A stretch of 64,000 bases of DNA from Pseudolactococcus sp041800635 (GTDB lineage Bacteria > Bacillota > Bacilli > Lactobacillales > Streptococcaceae): assembly GCA_047833645.1 (NCBI GenBank), contig CP181259.1, positions 1,178,001 to 1,242,000 of the forward strand, read 5' to 3'. The notes under the pieces were generated by a model. It was not told the DNA's origin and searched no databases. It saw only the letters and a list, made by a program, of their open reading frames with translations. Positions 53,627 to 61,224 of this stretch are shown here, in pieces; positions within the stretch are counted from its first letter, which is position 1, and each line of letters begins with the position of its first letter. Position numbers and translations under genes: made by a program.

Positions 53627-55663
53627 TTAACTTAATTGGATTGCTAAAGCGGGACGAACCGGCAGGCTGTAGTACACAGTATTGTAGAGGCTGAAGTCGC
53701 CATAGTAGACCGCGCCCGCAAAATAACAGTCGACGCCGGCCGACCGAAGCCAAAAGTAAGGGTAGTTGGCATCAATAGCTGCAAAGTCTAACAAAGTACT
53801 GTAATAACCAGTGTCACTTTGGTTGGCATTCGAGTTCCAATTCAGATTATTATCATAAAACGTGCTTTTATCCAGACTTTGGATATCGCCATAGCTTAAA
53901 GCAAAGGCTTGTTGTTTTAGAGTTGTTAAAGGTGTCAAAGAGGTTGGAAAACGGCTATCTGTATAGTAAGACTGCCAATCTTGCCAGTACCAGTTATTGT
54001 AAGCTAGTGAGGTACCACTATTTGGGACAAGGCCAGCATTCTGATAACGTGCCCAATTCGGTAAATCTAAATCAACGGGTAGGACGTAATTGCTGTAAGT
54101 TGGCGCGATAGAAGTGTTATAGTAGCTGTCAATTACTTCTTTGAGATGACTTTCACCGTAACCAGTTGAGGTCGTATCATCATGGAAATATGGACTATCC
54201 CAAGTTGTTGCTTTCTTGTCAAACTGTACATCAATACTACCATCACCAGTTTCTTGAGCGGTTAGGGCTTGTTCTTTGAGGATGAGTGTTTGATTGTCAT
54301 TAGTAGCATCTGTATCCATATCTGCTTTTAGAATGCGCCACCAGCTATTAGAAAGCCAAACCCTATCAAATTGTGTGCCAAGCGTCCCATCGTCATGGCC
54401 TACTAACTCTACAATCGGTAAGCCCCATTTCGCATAGAGGGTGATATCATTCGTGATTGGCGTTGAGAAATCAAAAGCCGTCTTCAGAGATGGATCGGTA
54501 TACCAACCTTTGAAGGTATAGTCGTGTGCCGGTGCGTTTGCTTCTGCATTAGAGATGGCATCATCTAATGATGGATTCTCTGGATTAGTTGGTTGTGAAA
54601 CGGTTTGACCATAGGCCACTGTTTCTGTAGGTACCGCATCTCCACCACTTGTGTCAAAAGTGACTTGATATGTTTTTGGCGTTGTTTTGGCATAGAAGAC
54701 TTTGTCTCCGGTCTCATTTTTGGCGAGACTTGTGATGACATCACCGGTAAAGTCTTCCTTAGCATACCAACCTGAAAAATCTTCGGTCGCATATGTTGGG
54801 GTTGCTAGATAAGTCGTTTTGACTCCAGCGATGTAACCATCTGGGTCTAAGCCTGTGACTTCGTTACCATTGATAAAATAAGTAATGGTGAAGTTGTTGG
54901 ATAAACCTGGTTCACCAGGTTCACCTTTGTCGCCAGACTCGCCTTTGTCACCAGACTCGCCTTTGTCGCCGGAATTATCTGGTTTGCCTTCGAAATCACC
55001 TTCACCTGCTAGGTGGAAAACGTGTGTCGCACCAGCTAACTAGATCGCATGGTTGCGTACTTCGTCACGATGATGGTAAGAATCTTCTGCCGCATTAGCT
55101 GTGGCTGCGCCACCTAATCCGACTAGTAAAAGCAAGATGGCAAGGAGATGTTTCACGCCTTGGAAACGTTTAAGGCCGATGAAGATGAGACCTGCTACCA
55201 AGAGAAGGCCAACTGTGATCAATAGTGACGTTGTCACTTCACCTGTTGTCGGTAAGTTAGTGGTTGACTTAGTCGTCCCAGCTGTTGACTGATTATTGCC
55301 AGTTTGGGGGAGTGGGTTGGTCTCAACTGTCCCGTCCGCTTTTCGACTGATTTGATAGGTTTTAGATTCCCCAGCTTTTAAGGTACCGACATTAAAGGTG
55401 GCCTTTTTCATGTCCTTATCTTGGAAAATCGTAGGTAGATCAGCTTCGAAGGTCACATTGGTGCCTGTTTTCCCGCTGATATTTTTAATAGTCAGGTCAG
55501 CGATTTCGCTCTCTGACTTACTGTCTTTGTTTTCGACGACTGTCAGTTGGAAATGATCCGAACCCCCAGTGTCTGCGGCGTGCACTAGACTTGGAAAACT
55601 CAGGATAAAGAGCGTCCCGAGCGCCAAGAGCAAGGCACTTAGTTTCTTAAGTGTTGTGGTCAT
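53627..55663 (-). pseudogene. DGR target: surface-protein gene with C-terminal variable lectin-like domain, split by one TAG
   Basis: One frame of 678 codons with a strong AGGAGG site before the ATG at 55663. Order: signal peptide (1-29); a small domain (30-115); LPQTG (118-122) and LPTTG (137-141); a TM helix (145-164); a second signal-like segment (170-191). TAG at 55040-55042 (codon 208) then interrupts. Beyond it come collagen-like GDKGES triplets, an InlB-type B-repeat pair (GWYAKEDFTG..., FKGWYTDPSLK...) and a DUF6273/C-type-lectin-like domain ending in VR2. No ATG, GTG or TTG start lies between the TAG and codon 349. CAG to TAG is the simplest cause; read-through is the alternative. 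Confidence 0.8.
53651..53755 (-). repeat. DGR variable repeat VR2
   Basis: Codons 637-671 of the 678-codon target frame, at its extreme C-terminus. Compared with the TR, 13 codons are changed, nearly all Asn codons (to Val, Asp, Phe, Tyr, Ser, Leu, Thr), by 16 substitutions confined to adenines. The flanking FWLRSAG and SLPVRP are invariant. Confidence 0.95.
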
Positions 55664-55705
55664 AATAGTTTTCCTCCTATAAATTATCTTTCGATGTAAA
55701 CAAAA

Positions 55706-55753
55706 ACCGATCCTATCAGAATAGACTAAAAGTCTACCCCAGATAGGGTCGGT
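55706..55753 (-). promoter_or_regulatory. Terminator-like leader hairpin before the DGR target gene
   Basis: On the minus strand ACCGACCCTATC pairs with GATAGGATCGGT, enclosing a second hairpin TAGAC/GTCTA, and is followed by TTTTTG. It lies about 45 bp before the start codon. The region upstream (about 55754-55880) has further hairpins (AGGCAG/CTGCCT and AGCGTACGCT), so a transcription attenuator or riboswitch-like leader is possible. The class was not recognised. Confidence 0.5.
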
Positions 55754-55993
55754 GATTAACTATCATCTAAAAAAGCGTACGCTAAATCAAGGCAGAATCC
55801 TGCCTCTGTCTGTCTGTCTAAGACATACGCTGGTTTACCTTTCTTATCAAATATTTACTGTGGAAACTTTACTAGATAGTTCTATCTGACTTGACTTATT
55901 TTTATCACTTGATGTGAAAATATTCTTATGATTAACTTCTATTTTAACATAATATTCTTAAATATCAAACTAATATGATAATAAAAACCAAAG

Positions 55994-56031
55994 AAAAAGC
56001 ACACCTTCAAAACTCGAAAGTGTGCTTTTTT
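55994..56031 (-). terminator. plsC terminator
   Basis: AAAAAGCACAC pairs with GTGTGCTTTTTT, T run on the plus side and A run opposite. It can serve the minus-strand gene ending at 56040. Confidence 0.7.
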
Positions 56032-56039
56032 AGCCTAAC

Positions 56040-56777
56040 TCATGATTTTTTAAATTTTTTATGAATGGGTGCTGCGATCATGGTAAAGAGGACGGTCAAG
56101 AGGGTGATGATAATCGCTGGAATCAGCAAAATCAAACGTGGGATGTAACCAAAAATCATCCGACGATTTGTCCCTTTTGTTGCTGCTAACTCGGCGTCCA
56201 AACGGTCAAACTCGGATTCGATCCGACGCGCGACTTCAGCGATACCCGCTTCATCCATTTTTTTGATATCCGAAATGTCAATGGCATTCCCGAAATTCAT
56301 ATCCACCTGCTCGCGTCTCGCCAGAGCCTTGAAGGTCATCGGCCCTTGGTAAACAGCTGGTAAAATGCGGACTTTCGCCATTTTGGCAATGACGGCAACA
56401 CCACCTTTGACATCTGTCGAATGACGAGAGCCAGAAGGAAACATAATCAAAGAACGGTTAGAGGTTTTGAGAACTTTTGTCGGATACTTGATCGTACTAG
56501 GTCCCGGCCGATCCCGGTCAATGGGGAAGGCGCCACATTTTTCAATCCAATAGCCGAAAAAGGCATTTTTAAAGAGCTCTTTTTTGGCCATGAAGATGAA
56601 TTCCTTTGGCTTGGTCGCAAAGGCCATGTAAACGGGATCCCACCAGGTTCTGTGGGGGGCGACGAGGATGTAATTTTCAGACGGATCTAAGATTTTATCT
56701 TTATTGTGGTAATGGGCATTGCCATTGAGCATCCACAAGAGGAAGGCAACGAAATTTCTAAGGTAAATGTAAAACAT
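56040..56777 (-). CDS. plsC: 1-acyl-sn-glycerol-3-phosphate acyltransferase
   Basis: 245 residues. N-terminal hydrophobic segment, then the acyltransferase motif HRTWWDP (H-x4-D), FPSGSRHS as the glycerolphosphate motif, and VYQGPMT. A C-terminal TM helix (about 210-238) ends with KKFKKS. It makes phosphatidic acid in the membrane. It stands alone with its own terminator. Confidence 0.9.
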   Translation of the reverse strand: MFYIYLRNFVAFLLWMLNGNAHYHNKDKILDPSENYILVAPHRTWWDPVYMAFATKPKEFIFMAKKELFKNAFFGYWIEKCGAFPIDRDRPGPSTIKYPTKVLKTSNRSLIMFPSGSRHSTDVKGGVAVIAKMAKVRILPAVYQGPMTFKALARREQVDMNFGNAIDISDIKKMDEAGIAEVARRIESEFDRLDAELAATKGTNRRMIFGYIPRLILLIPAIIITLLTVLFTMIAAPIHKKFKKS

Positions 56778-56873
56778 AATTCTTCCCTTTATATCTTTAT
56801 GAAGTGGTTTTATGCTATAAAAAATAGACTTATTCGTCTATTTTACCATATTTATCTGGAATTGCGCAGGAGT

Positions 56874-57533
56874 TCACCTAACTAGCTTGCTTTCAGTTTC
56901 GTGGATTTCATCGACTTCAAAACCTGCCGCGACTAAAGCTTGTTCGATTGCTTCTGGGCTGAGGCTGCCTGTCAACTGGATTTCAATGACTGTTTTTTGG
57001 TTGTCGTTGTTGATTTGGACGATACTTCTGACGTCCAAGGCCTTATCCGCTAGGAGGTCAGCGACTTTAGCAAGAGACCCCATGACGTCTGGCATGAGCA
57101 AACGCACACGGACGCCTGCTTCACCATAGCCTGCTATTTTTAGAAAGGCCCCAAAGACGTCTTTGTCTGTAATCACACCGCTGATTTGATCATGATCGAC
57201 GACTGGTAAGACACCGACATTATTCTGGCGCATGCGATAGACGGCATCTTCGAGTGAGGCGTATTTTGAAATCGTCAGGACTTCGCGAATCATAACTTCC
57301 CCGACTGTCGTTTTGTTTAATAAATAGTTCATTTCATAAACGGATAGAGAGGTCGCCACAGATGGGCTAGCTTTCTCGATCGTGCCTGCTGTGACGAGGC
57401 CGACTAATTTGTCATTTTCAATCACGGGGAGGCGGTGAATCCCTTGTTCTTTCATGATGTCAGCAGCTTTCGCTACTTTAGTCGTTGGAGAGACGTAGAT
57501 GACTTTTTTAGTCATAAAATCTTTTACTGCCAT
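56874..57533 (-). CDS. CBS-pair protein with C-terminal ACT-like domain (AcuB-like)
   Basis: 219 residues. Two CBS motifs (about 1-60, starting MAVKDFMTKKVIYVSPTTKVAKAADIM, and 78-135, EVMIREVLTISKYASLEDAV) are followed by an ACT-like domain (about 140-215, VRVRLLMPDVMGSLAKVADLLADKALDVRSIVQIN). CBS pairs bind adenosyl nucleotides and ACT domains amino acids, so a regulatory role is likely. It is downstream of the branched-chain amino acid transporter operon on the same strand, which fits an amino-acid ligand, but a terminator lies between. Confidence 0.82.
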   Translation of the reverse strand: MAVKDFMTKKVIYVSPTTKVAKAADIMKEQGIHRLPVIENDKLVGLVTAGTIEKASPSVATSLSVYEMNYLLNKTTVGEVMIREVLTISKYASLEDAVYRMRQNNVGVLPVVDHDQISGVITDKDVFGAFLKIAGYGEAGVRVRLLMPDVMGSLAKVADLLADKALDVRSIVQINNDNQKTVIEIQLTGSLSPEAIEQALVAAGFEVDEIHETESKLVR

Positions 57534-57603
57534 AGTATTTTTCCCGCTTTCTTCTATTTTCTTCTATCTCTATTATTAGCTTCATTTTACCACGATAACT
57601 AGC

Positions 57604-57633
57604 AAAAAAGCACGCTGTAACTGCGTACTTTTT
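57604..57633 (-). terminator. Terminator of the liv operon
   Basis: AAAAAGTACGC pairs with GCGTGCTTTTTT (one mismatch region) on the minus strand, 25 bp past the livF stop. Confidence 0.6.
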
Positions 57634-57656
57634 AGGCAACAGCCCTATTTTTCGGA

Positions 57657-58367
57657 TTAACCACCCAGATAAGCCTTGCGGACTTCATCAGAAGCTAACA
57701 ATTCTTTACCGGTACCCGATAAGATGACTTTACCTGTTTCTAGGACATAACCGCGATCAGCAATTGAGAGGGCCATGTTGGCATTTTGCTCAATCAATAA
57801 GACGGTTGTGCCTTGTTTTTGGATGTCTTTGATGATCTCAAAAATTTCTTGGATGAAGATGGGTGCCAATCCCATTGACGGCTCATCTAGCAACAAAAGT
57901 TTGGGTTGACTCATCAAAGCACGTCCCATGGCAAGCATTTGTTGCTCACCACCTGAAAGGGTCGCCGCATCTTGTGTTTTACGTTCTTCCAGACGTGGGA
58001 AACGTTGGAAAACGTGTTTAAGATTTTGGGCATTTTCTTCGCGATTTTTACGTAAGAAAGCACCCATTTCCAAGTTTTCTAAGACCGATAGGCCTGGGAA
58101 GACATGACGACCTTCTGGGACTTGAGATAGACCACTGGCCACGATTTTTTGGGCGGGTGTTTTTTGAATCTCTTGTCCTTCAAAAGTAATCGTCCCATTA
58201 GAGGGTCTCACAAGTCCTGAAATCGTCCGAAGAATCGACGTTTTACCCGCACCATTGGCGCCAATTAAGGACACAACTTCGCCTTGATTGACCTCAAAAG
58301 AGACATCTCGCACACCTTGGATGACACCATAATGGACGTCAAGGTTTTTAACTTCTAACATGGCCAT
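57657..58367 (-). CDS. livF: Branched-chain amino acid ABC transporter ATP-binding protein LivF
   Basis: 236 residues. Walker A GANGAGKTS (about 37-45), signature LSGGEQQMLAMGRAL, Walker B LLLLDEPSMGLAP and the LivF-specific LLIEQNANMALSIADRGYVLETG. It drives branched-chain amino acid import with LivG, LivM and LivH. Its start overlaps the livG stop by 1 nt. Confidence 0.95.
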   Translation of the reverse strand: MAMLEVKNLDVHYGVIQGVRDVSFEVNQGEVVSLIGANGAGKTSILRTISGLVRPSNGTITFEGQEIQKTPAQKIVASGLSQVPEGRHVFPGLSVLENLEMGAFLRKNREENAQNLKHVFQRFPRLEERKTQDAATLSGGEQQMLAMGRALMSQPKLLLLDEPSMGLAPIFIQEIFEIIKDIQKQGTTVLLIEQNANMALSIADRGYVLETGKVILSGTGKELLASDEVRKAYLGG

Positions 58368-59131
58368 TATGATTCTCCTCCTAGGTAGGCTTCGATGACA
58401 CGCTTGTTGTGTTTGATTTCATCTGGCGTGCCGTGGGCGATGAGTCGACCGTATTCTAAGACATAAATCCGTTCGGTCACATTCATCACCAAACTCATAT
58501 CATGTTCGATTAAAAGAATCGTGATATTAAACTGTTGCTGAATTTGTTTGATCAAGGCGGTCAATTCCGCTGTTTCTTGCGGATTCATGCCGGCTGCAGG
58601 TTCATCTAAAAATAAAATTTTAGGCTGCGTCGCAAGCGCTCGGACGATTTCCAACCGACGTTGTTCGCCGTAAGGTAAGTTTTTCGCTAGGCTATCATGT
58701 TTGACATCTAAATCAAAGATGGCCAATAGTTCTAGTGCTTCTTTTTTCATTTCTGCTTCTTGCTTATAATAACCAGGCAAGCGGAAAAATGATTCGATCA
58801 ATTTCGATTTTTTACGTGTCCCCATGGCAATCAAGACATTATCCAAAACGCTTAAGTCTTTAAACAAGCGGATATTTTGGAAGGTCCGTGATAAACCAGC
58901 AGCAGCGATTTTGTAAGTCGGCATCCCATTTAGGATTTTACCATCTAAACTCACCGTGCCTTCTGATGGTTCATAAACACCCGTCAAGAGGTTAAACAGT
59001 GTTGTTTTACCTGCACCATTTGGCCCAATTAAGCCGACAAGTTCAGAAGCACCGAGTTCGATATTGACATCACCGACGGCTGTCAAGCCACCGAAATTTT
59101 TCGTGAGATTTTTAACTTCAAGAAGTGCCAT
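58367..59131 (-). CDS. livG: Branched-chain amino acid ABC transporter ATP-binding protein LivG
   Basis: 254 residues. Walker A GPNGAGKTT, LivG-type ISRTFQNIRLFKDLSVLDNVLIA (here LSRTFQNIRLF), signature LPYGEQRRLEIVRALATQP and Walker B LFLDEPAAGMNPQE. Overlaps livM and livF by 1 nt each, so the four genes are tightly coupled. Confidence 0.95.
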   Translation of the reverse strand: MALLEVKNLTKNFGGLTAVGDVNIELGASELVGLIGPNGAGKTTLFNLLTGVYEPSEGTVSLDGKILNGMPTYKIAAAGLSRTFQNIRLFKDLSVLDNVLIAMGTRKKSKLIESFFRLPGYYKQEAEMKKEALELLAIFDLDVKHDSLAKNLPYGEQRRLEIVRALATQPKILFLDEPAAGMNPQETAELTALIKQIQQQFNITILLIEHDMSLVMNVTERIYVLEYGRLIAHGTPDEIKHNKRVIEAYLGGES

Positions 59132-60090
59132 TATTTAGCCTCCTTTTTTTCTTTTTGAGTAAAGAACCGAGAGATTTTGAATTCCCATGTGCCAAGTAAG
59201 CCACCCGGGCGGAAAATCATCACCAAGATCAAGACCAGTGAGTAGATAATCATTCGGATAGCACCGAAATCTTGCAGGAACATGTTCAGCAAGCCTAAAA
59301 TAATAGCTGCGATAACCGTCCCTGTGATCGACCCCAACCCACCGAGGACAACGATGATTAAGGCATCCACTGATTTCATCCAAGTGAAATCTTTCGGTGT
59401 GACCGTTCCGATAAAGCCTGCGTAGAGACTCCCTGCAACGGCTGTCACCATGGCACCCAGGGTAAAGGCAATCACTTTGACACGTGTGACGTTAACACCC
59501 ATAGACTCAGAAGCGATTTCGTCTTCACGGACGGAAAGCGTTGCACGGCCTGATGGTGAATTGATGAAATTCAGAATCAAGATAATCACGACAACAGCAA
59601 AGATAAAGGTCATGCCCCAGTCTGTAAAGAGGATAATCCCTGATAAACCGGCCGCACCATTGGTGAGATCGCCACCATTCATGATCAGAATCCGGATGAT
59701 TTCAGACACACCCAATGTCGCAATGGCCAGATAGTCACCCTTCAAACGTAGGGTTGGGTAGCCAACGATGACCGCAACTACACCGGCCACAATTGCGCCG
59801 ATCAGCATTGACAAGAAGATCGTCCCCCAGGTTGGTGCTAGGCGTGCTGTGACGATGGCCGACGTGTAGGCGCCAATCGCCATGAACCCAGCCGAACCAA
59901 AGGAGAATTGTCCTGTGAAGCCGATGACCAGGTTGAGGCCGACGGCTACGATGAGGTTAATCCCGATTTGCGTGATGATCTGCGCGACGAAGGCGTTAAT
60001 GATGCCCGCGACGATCAAAGCTGACAGGATCGCATAAACGACGGCGATCAGCGCCAGCCAGATGATGTTTGTTTTTAGATTTTTTTTCAT
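59131..60090 (-). CDS. livM: Branched-chain amino acid ABC transporter permease LivM
   Basis: 319 residues with about nine to ten TM segments. The family loop SVREDEIASESMGVNVTRVKVIAFTLGA and FGSAGFMAIGAY are diagnostic of LivM. It forms the membrane channel with LivH. It starts 5 nt after livH ends. Confidence 0.94.
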   Translation of the reverse strand: MKKNLKTNIIWLALIAVVYAILSALIVAGIINAFVAQIITQIGINLIVAVGLNLVIGFTGQFSFGSAGFMAIGAYTSAIVTARLAPTWGTIFLSMLIGAIVAGVVAVIVGYPTLRLKGDYLAIATLGVSEIIRILIMNGGDLTNGAAGLSGIILFTDWGMTFIFAVVVIILILNFINSPSGRATLSVREDEIASESMGVNVTRVKVIAFTLGAMVTAVAGSLYAGFIGTVTPKDFTWMKSVDALIIVVLGGLGSITGTVIAAIILGLLNMFLQDFGAIRMIIYSLVLILVMIFRPGGLLGTWEFKISRFFTQKEKKEAK

Positions 60091-60094
60091 CAGC

Positions 60095-60976
60095 TTACAC
60101 CTTCTCTCTCACGTTTTTGCCGAGAATGCCGGCAGGACGGATTAAAAGAATGATAATGAGGACAGCGTAGACGACGGCATCCTTGTAACCTGCGACCCAG
60201 GAAAGCTGACCAGGTAAGGACTGCGCCACTGTTTCGAGTAGGCCAATCACAATCCCACCGAGCGCGGCACCAGGAATGATTCCGATCCCACCGAGAACAG
60301 CCGCAACAAAGGCTTTCAGACCTGGCGCCATCCCCATAAGTGGGTCGATCGAGCCGTAGTAAAGACCGATCAAGACACCCGCCGCACCCGCAAGCGCTGA
60401 GCCTAGGGCAAATGTGAAGCTGATCGTCCGGTCGACATTGATCCCCATCAGACGGGCTGCATCAGCTTCGACAGAGACCGCACGCATGGCTTTCCCCATC
60501 TTCGTTTTCTTGACGATGAGCTGCAAAAGGACCATCAAAATCACGGCAGTCACCAGTATCATCAGCTGAACGTTGGTGATGGTGATGCCAGCAAAGGCGT
60601 ATTTGGTCACCTTGATAGCACTTGGAAATTGGCGTGAGGCAGAGCCAACGAAATAAATCATGACATTTTCAAGTAAAAATGACACACCAATCGCTGTAAT
60701 CAGAGCTGCGACTTTGGTCGACTTGCGCAAAGGACGGTAGGCCAAAAATTCGATAGCCATTCCTAAAAGGGCACAGCCCGCCATTGATAGCATCAGGGCG
60801 ATGAAAAAGTTCAAGTGTAAGCTGTTGATTAAATAATAGCCCATAAAAGCACCCATCATATAGACGTCACCATGCGCAAAGTTAATCAGCTTAATAATCC
60901 CGTATACCATCGTATAGCCCAGCGCAATCAGCGCATAGACACTCCCGAGAATCAAGCCATTGACAATAATTTGCAT
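60095..60976 (-). CDS. livH: Branched-chain amino acid ABC transporter permease LivH
   Basis: 293 residues, about eight TM segments. LGSVYALIALGYTMVYGIIKLINFAHGDVYMMGAF and the EAA-like loop MRAVSVEADAARLMGINVDRTI mark LivH. First gene of the livHMGF operon. A perfect CodY box overlaps its promoter, so it should be repressed when branched-chain amino acids and GTP are plentiful. Confidence 0.95.
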   Translation of the reverse strand: MQIIVNGLILGSVYALIALGYTMVYGIIKLINFAHGDVYMMGAFMGYYLINSLHLNFFIALMLSMAGCALLGMAIEFLAYRPLRKSTKVAALITAIGVSFLLENVMIYFVGSASRQFPSAIKVTKYAFAGITITNVQLMILVTAVILMVLLQLIVKKTKMGKAMRAVSVEADAARLMGINVDRTISFTFALGSALAGAAGVLIGLYYGSIDPLMGMAPGLKAFVAAVLGGIGIIPGAALGGIVIGLLETVAQSLPGQLSWVAGYKDAVVYAVLIIILLIRPAGILGKNVREKV

Positions 60977-61051
60977 TGCTTTTCTCCATTTTTATATTTA
61001 TTATGTCCTATCTTCAACGCTACCTGATGAAGACCTCATCAGATAGCGTCA

Positions 61052-61073
61052 GATTAAGATAATTATCTTAATC
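61052..61073. repeat. Perfect 22-bp palindrome at the liv start point
   Basis: GATTAAGATAA followed by its exact complement, immediately downstream of the livH -10 box. It may be a second operator or an RNA hairpin at the 5' end of the transcript. Confidence 0.55.
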
Positions 61074-61101
61074 ATTTTACCATAATTTTCAGAAAATTCA
61101 A
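61074..61101 (-). promoter_or_regulatory. livH promoter with perfect CodY box
   Basis: TTGAAT (61096-61101), a 16-bp spacer and TAAAAT (61074-61079) on the minus strand. AATTTTCAGAAAATT (61084-61098) matches the CodY consensus AATTTTCWGAAAATT at all 15 positions and overlaps the spacer and -35. Confidence 0.85.
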
Positions 61102-61224
61102 GTTGATGCCATTGATTTAATTGATTCTTAATCAAATGTTTAGTTATCGCTTCATCTTTCATAAACCCTATGGTATAATGAAAGATATATAGCAGATTAT
61201 TGTACCAAAAGAAGGGACAGAAAT

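Noticed and set aside
52820..53755. CRISPR or simple duplicated repeat
   Set aside because: There are only two to three copies of 105 bp, no regular spacers and no cas genes. The adenine-only differences and the adjacent RT point to a DGR.
41589..55042. Genome-wide recoding of TAG (TAG inside two otherwise open frames, at 41589 and 55040)
   Set aside because: Ordinary genes here also end in TAG, no suppressor tRNA is in the window, and nearby pseudogenes carry TGA and TAA too. Independent nonsense mutations are simpler.
55754..55900. Cyclic-di-GMP (GEMM-I) riboswitch before the DGR target gene
   Set aside because: A GGTAAACC stretch recalls the GGCAAACC core, but the GNRA-capped stem and the GGACGCAAAGC segment are missing.
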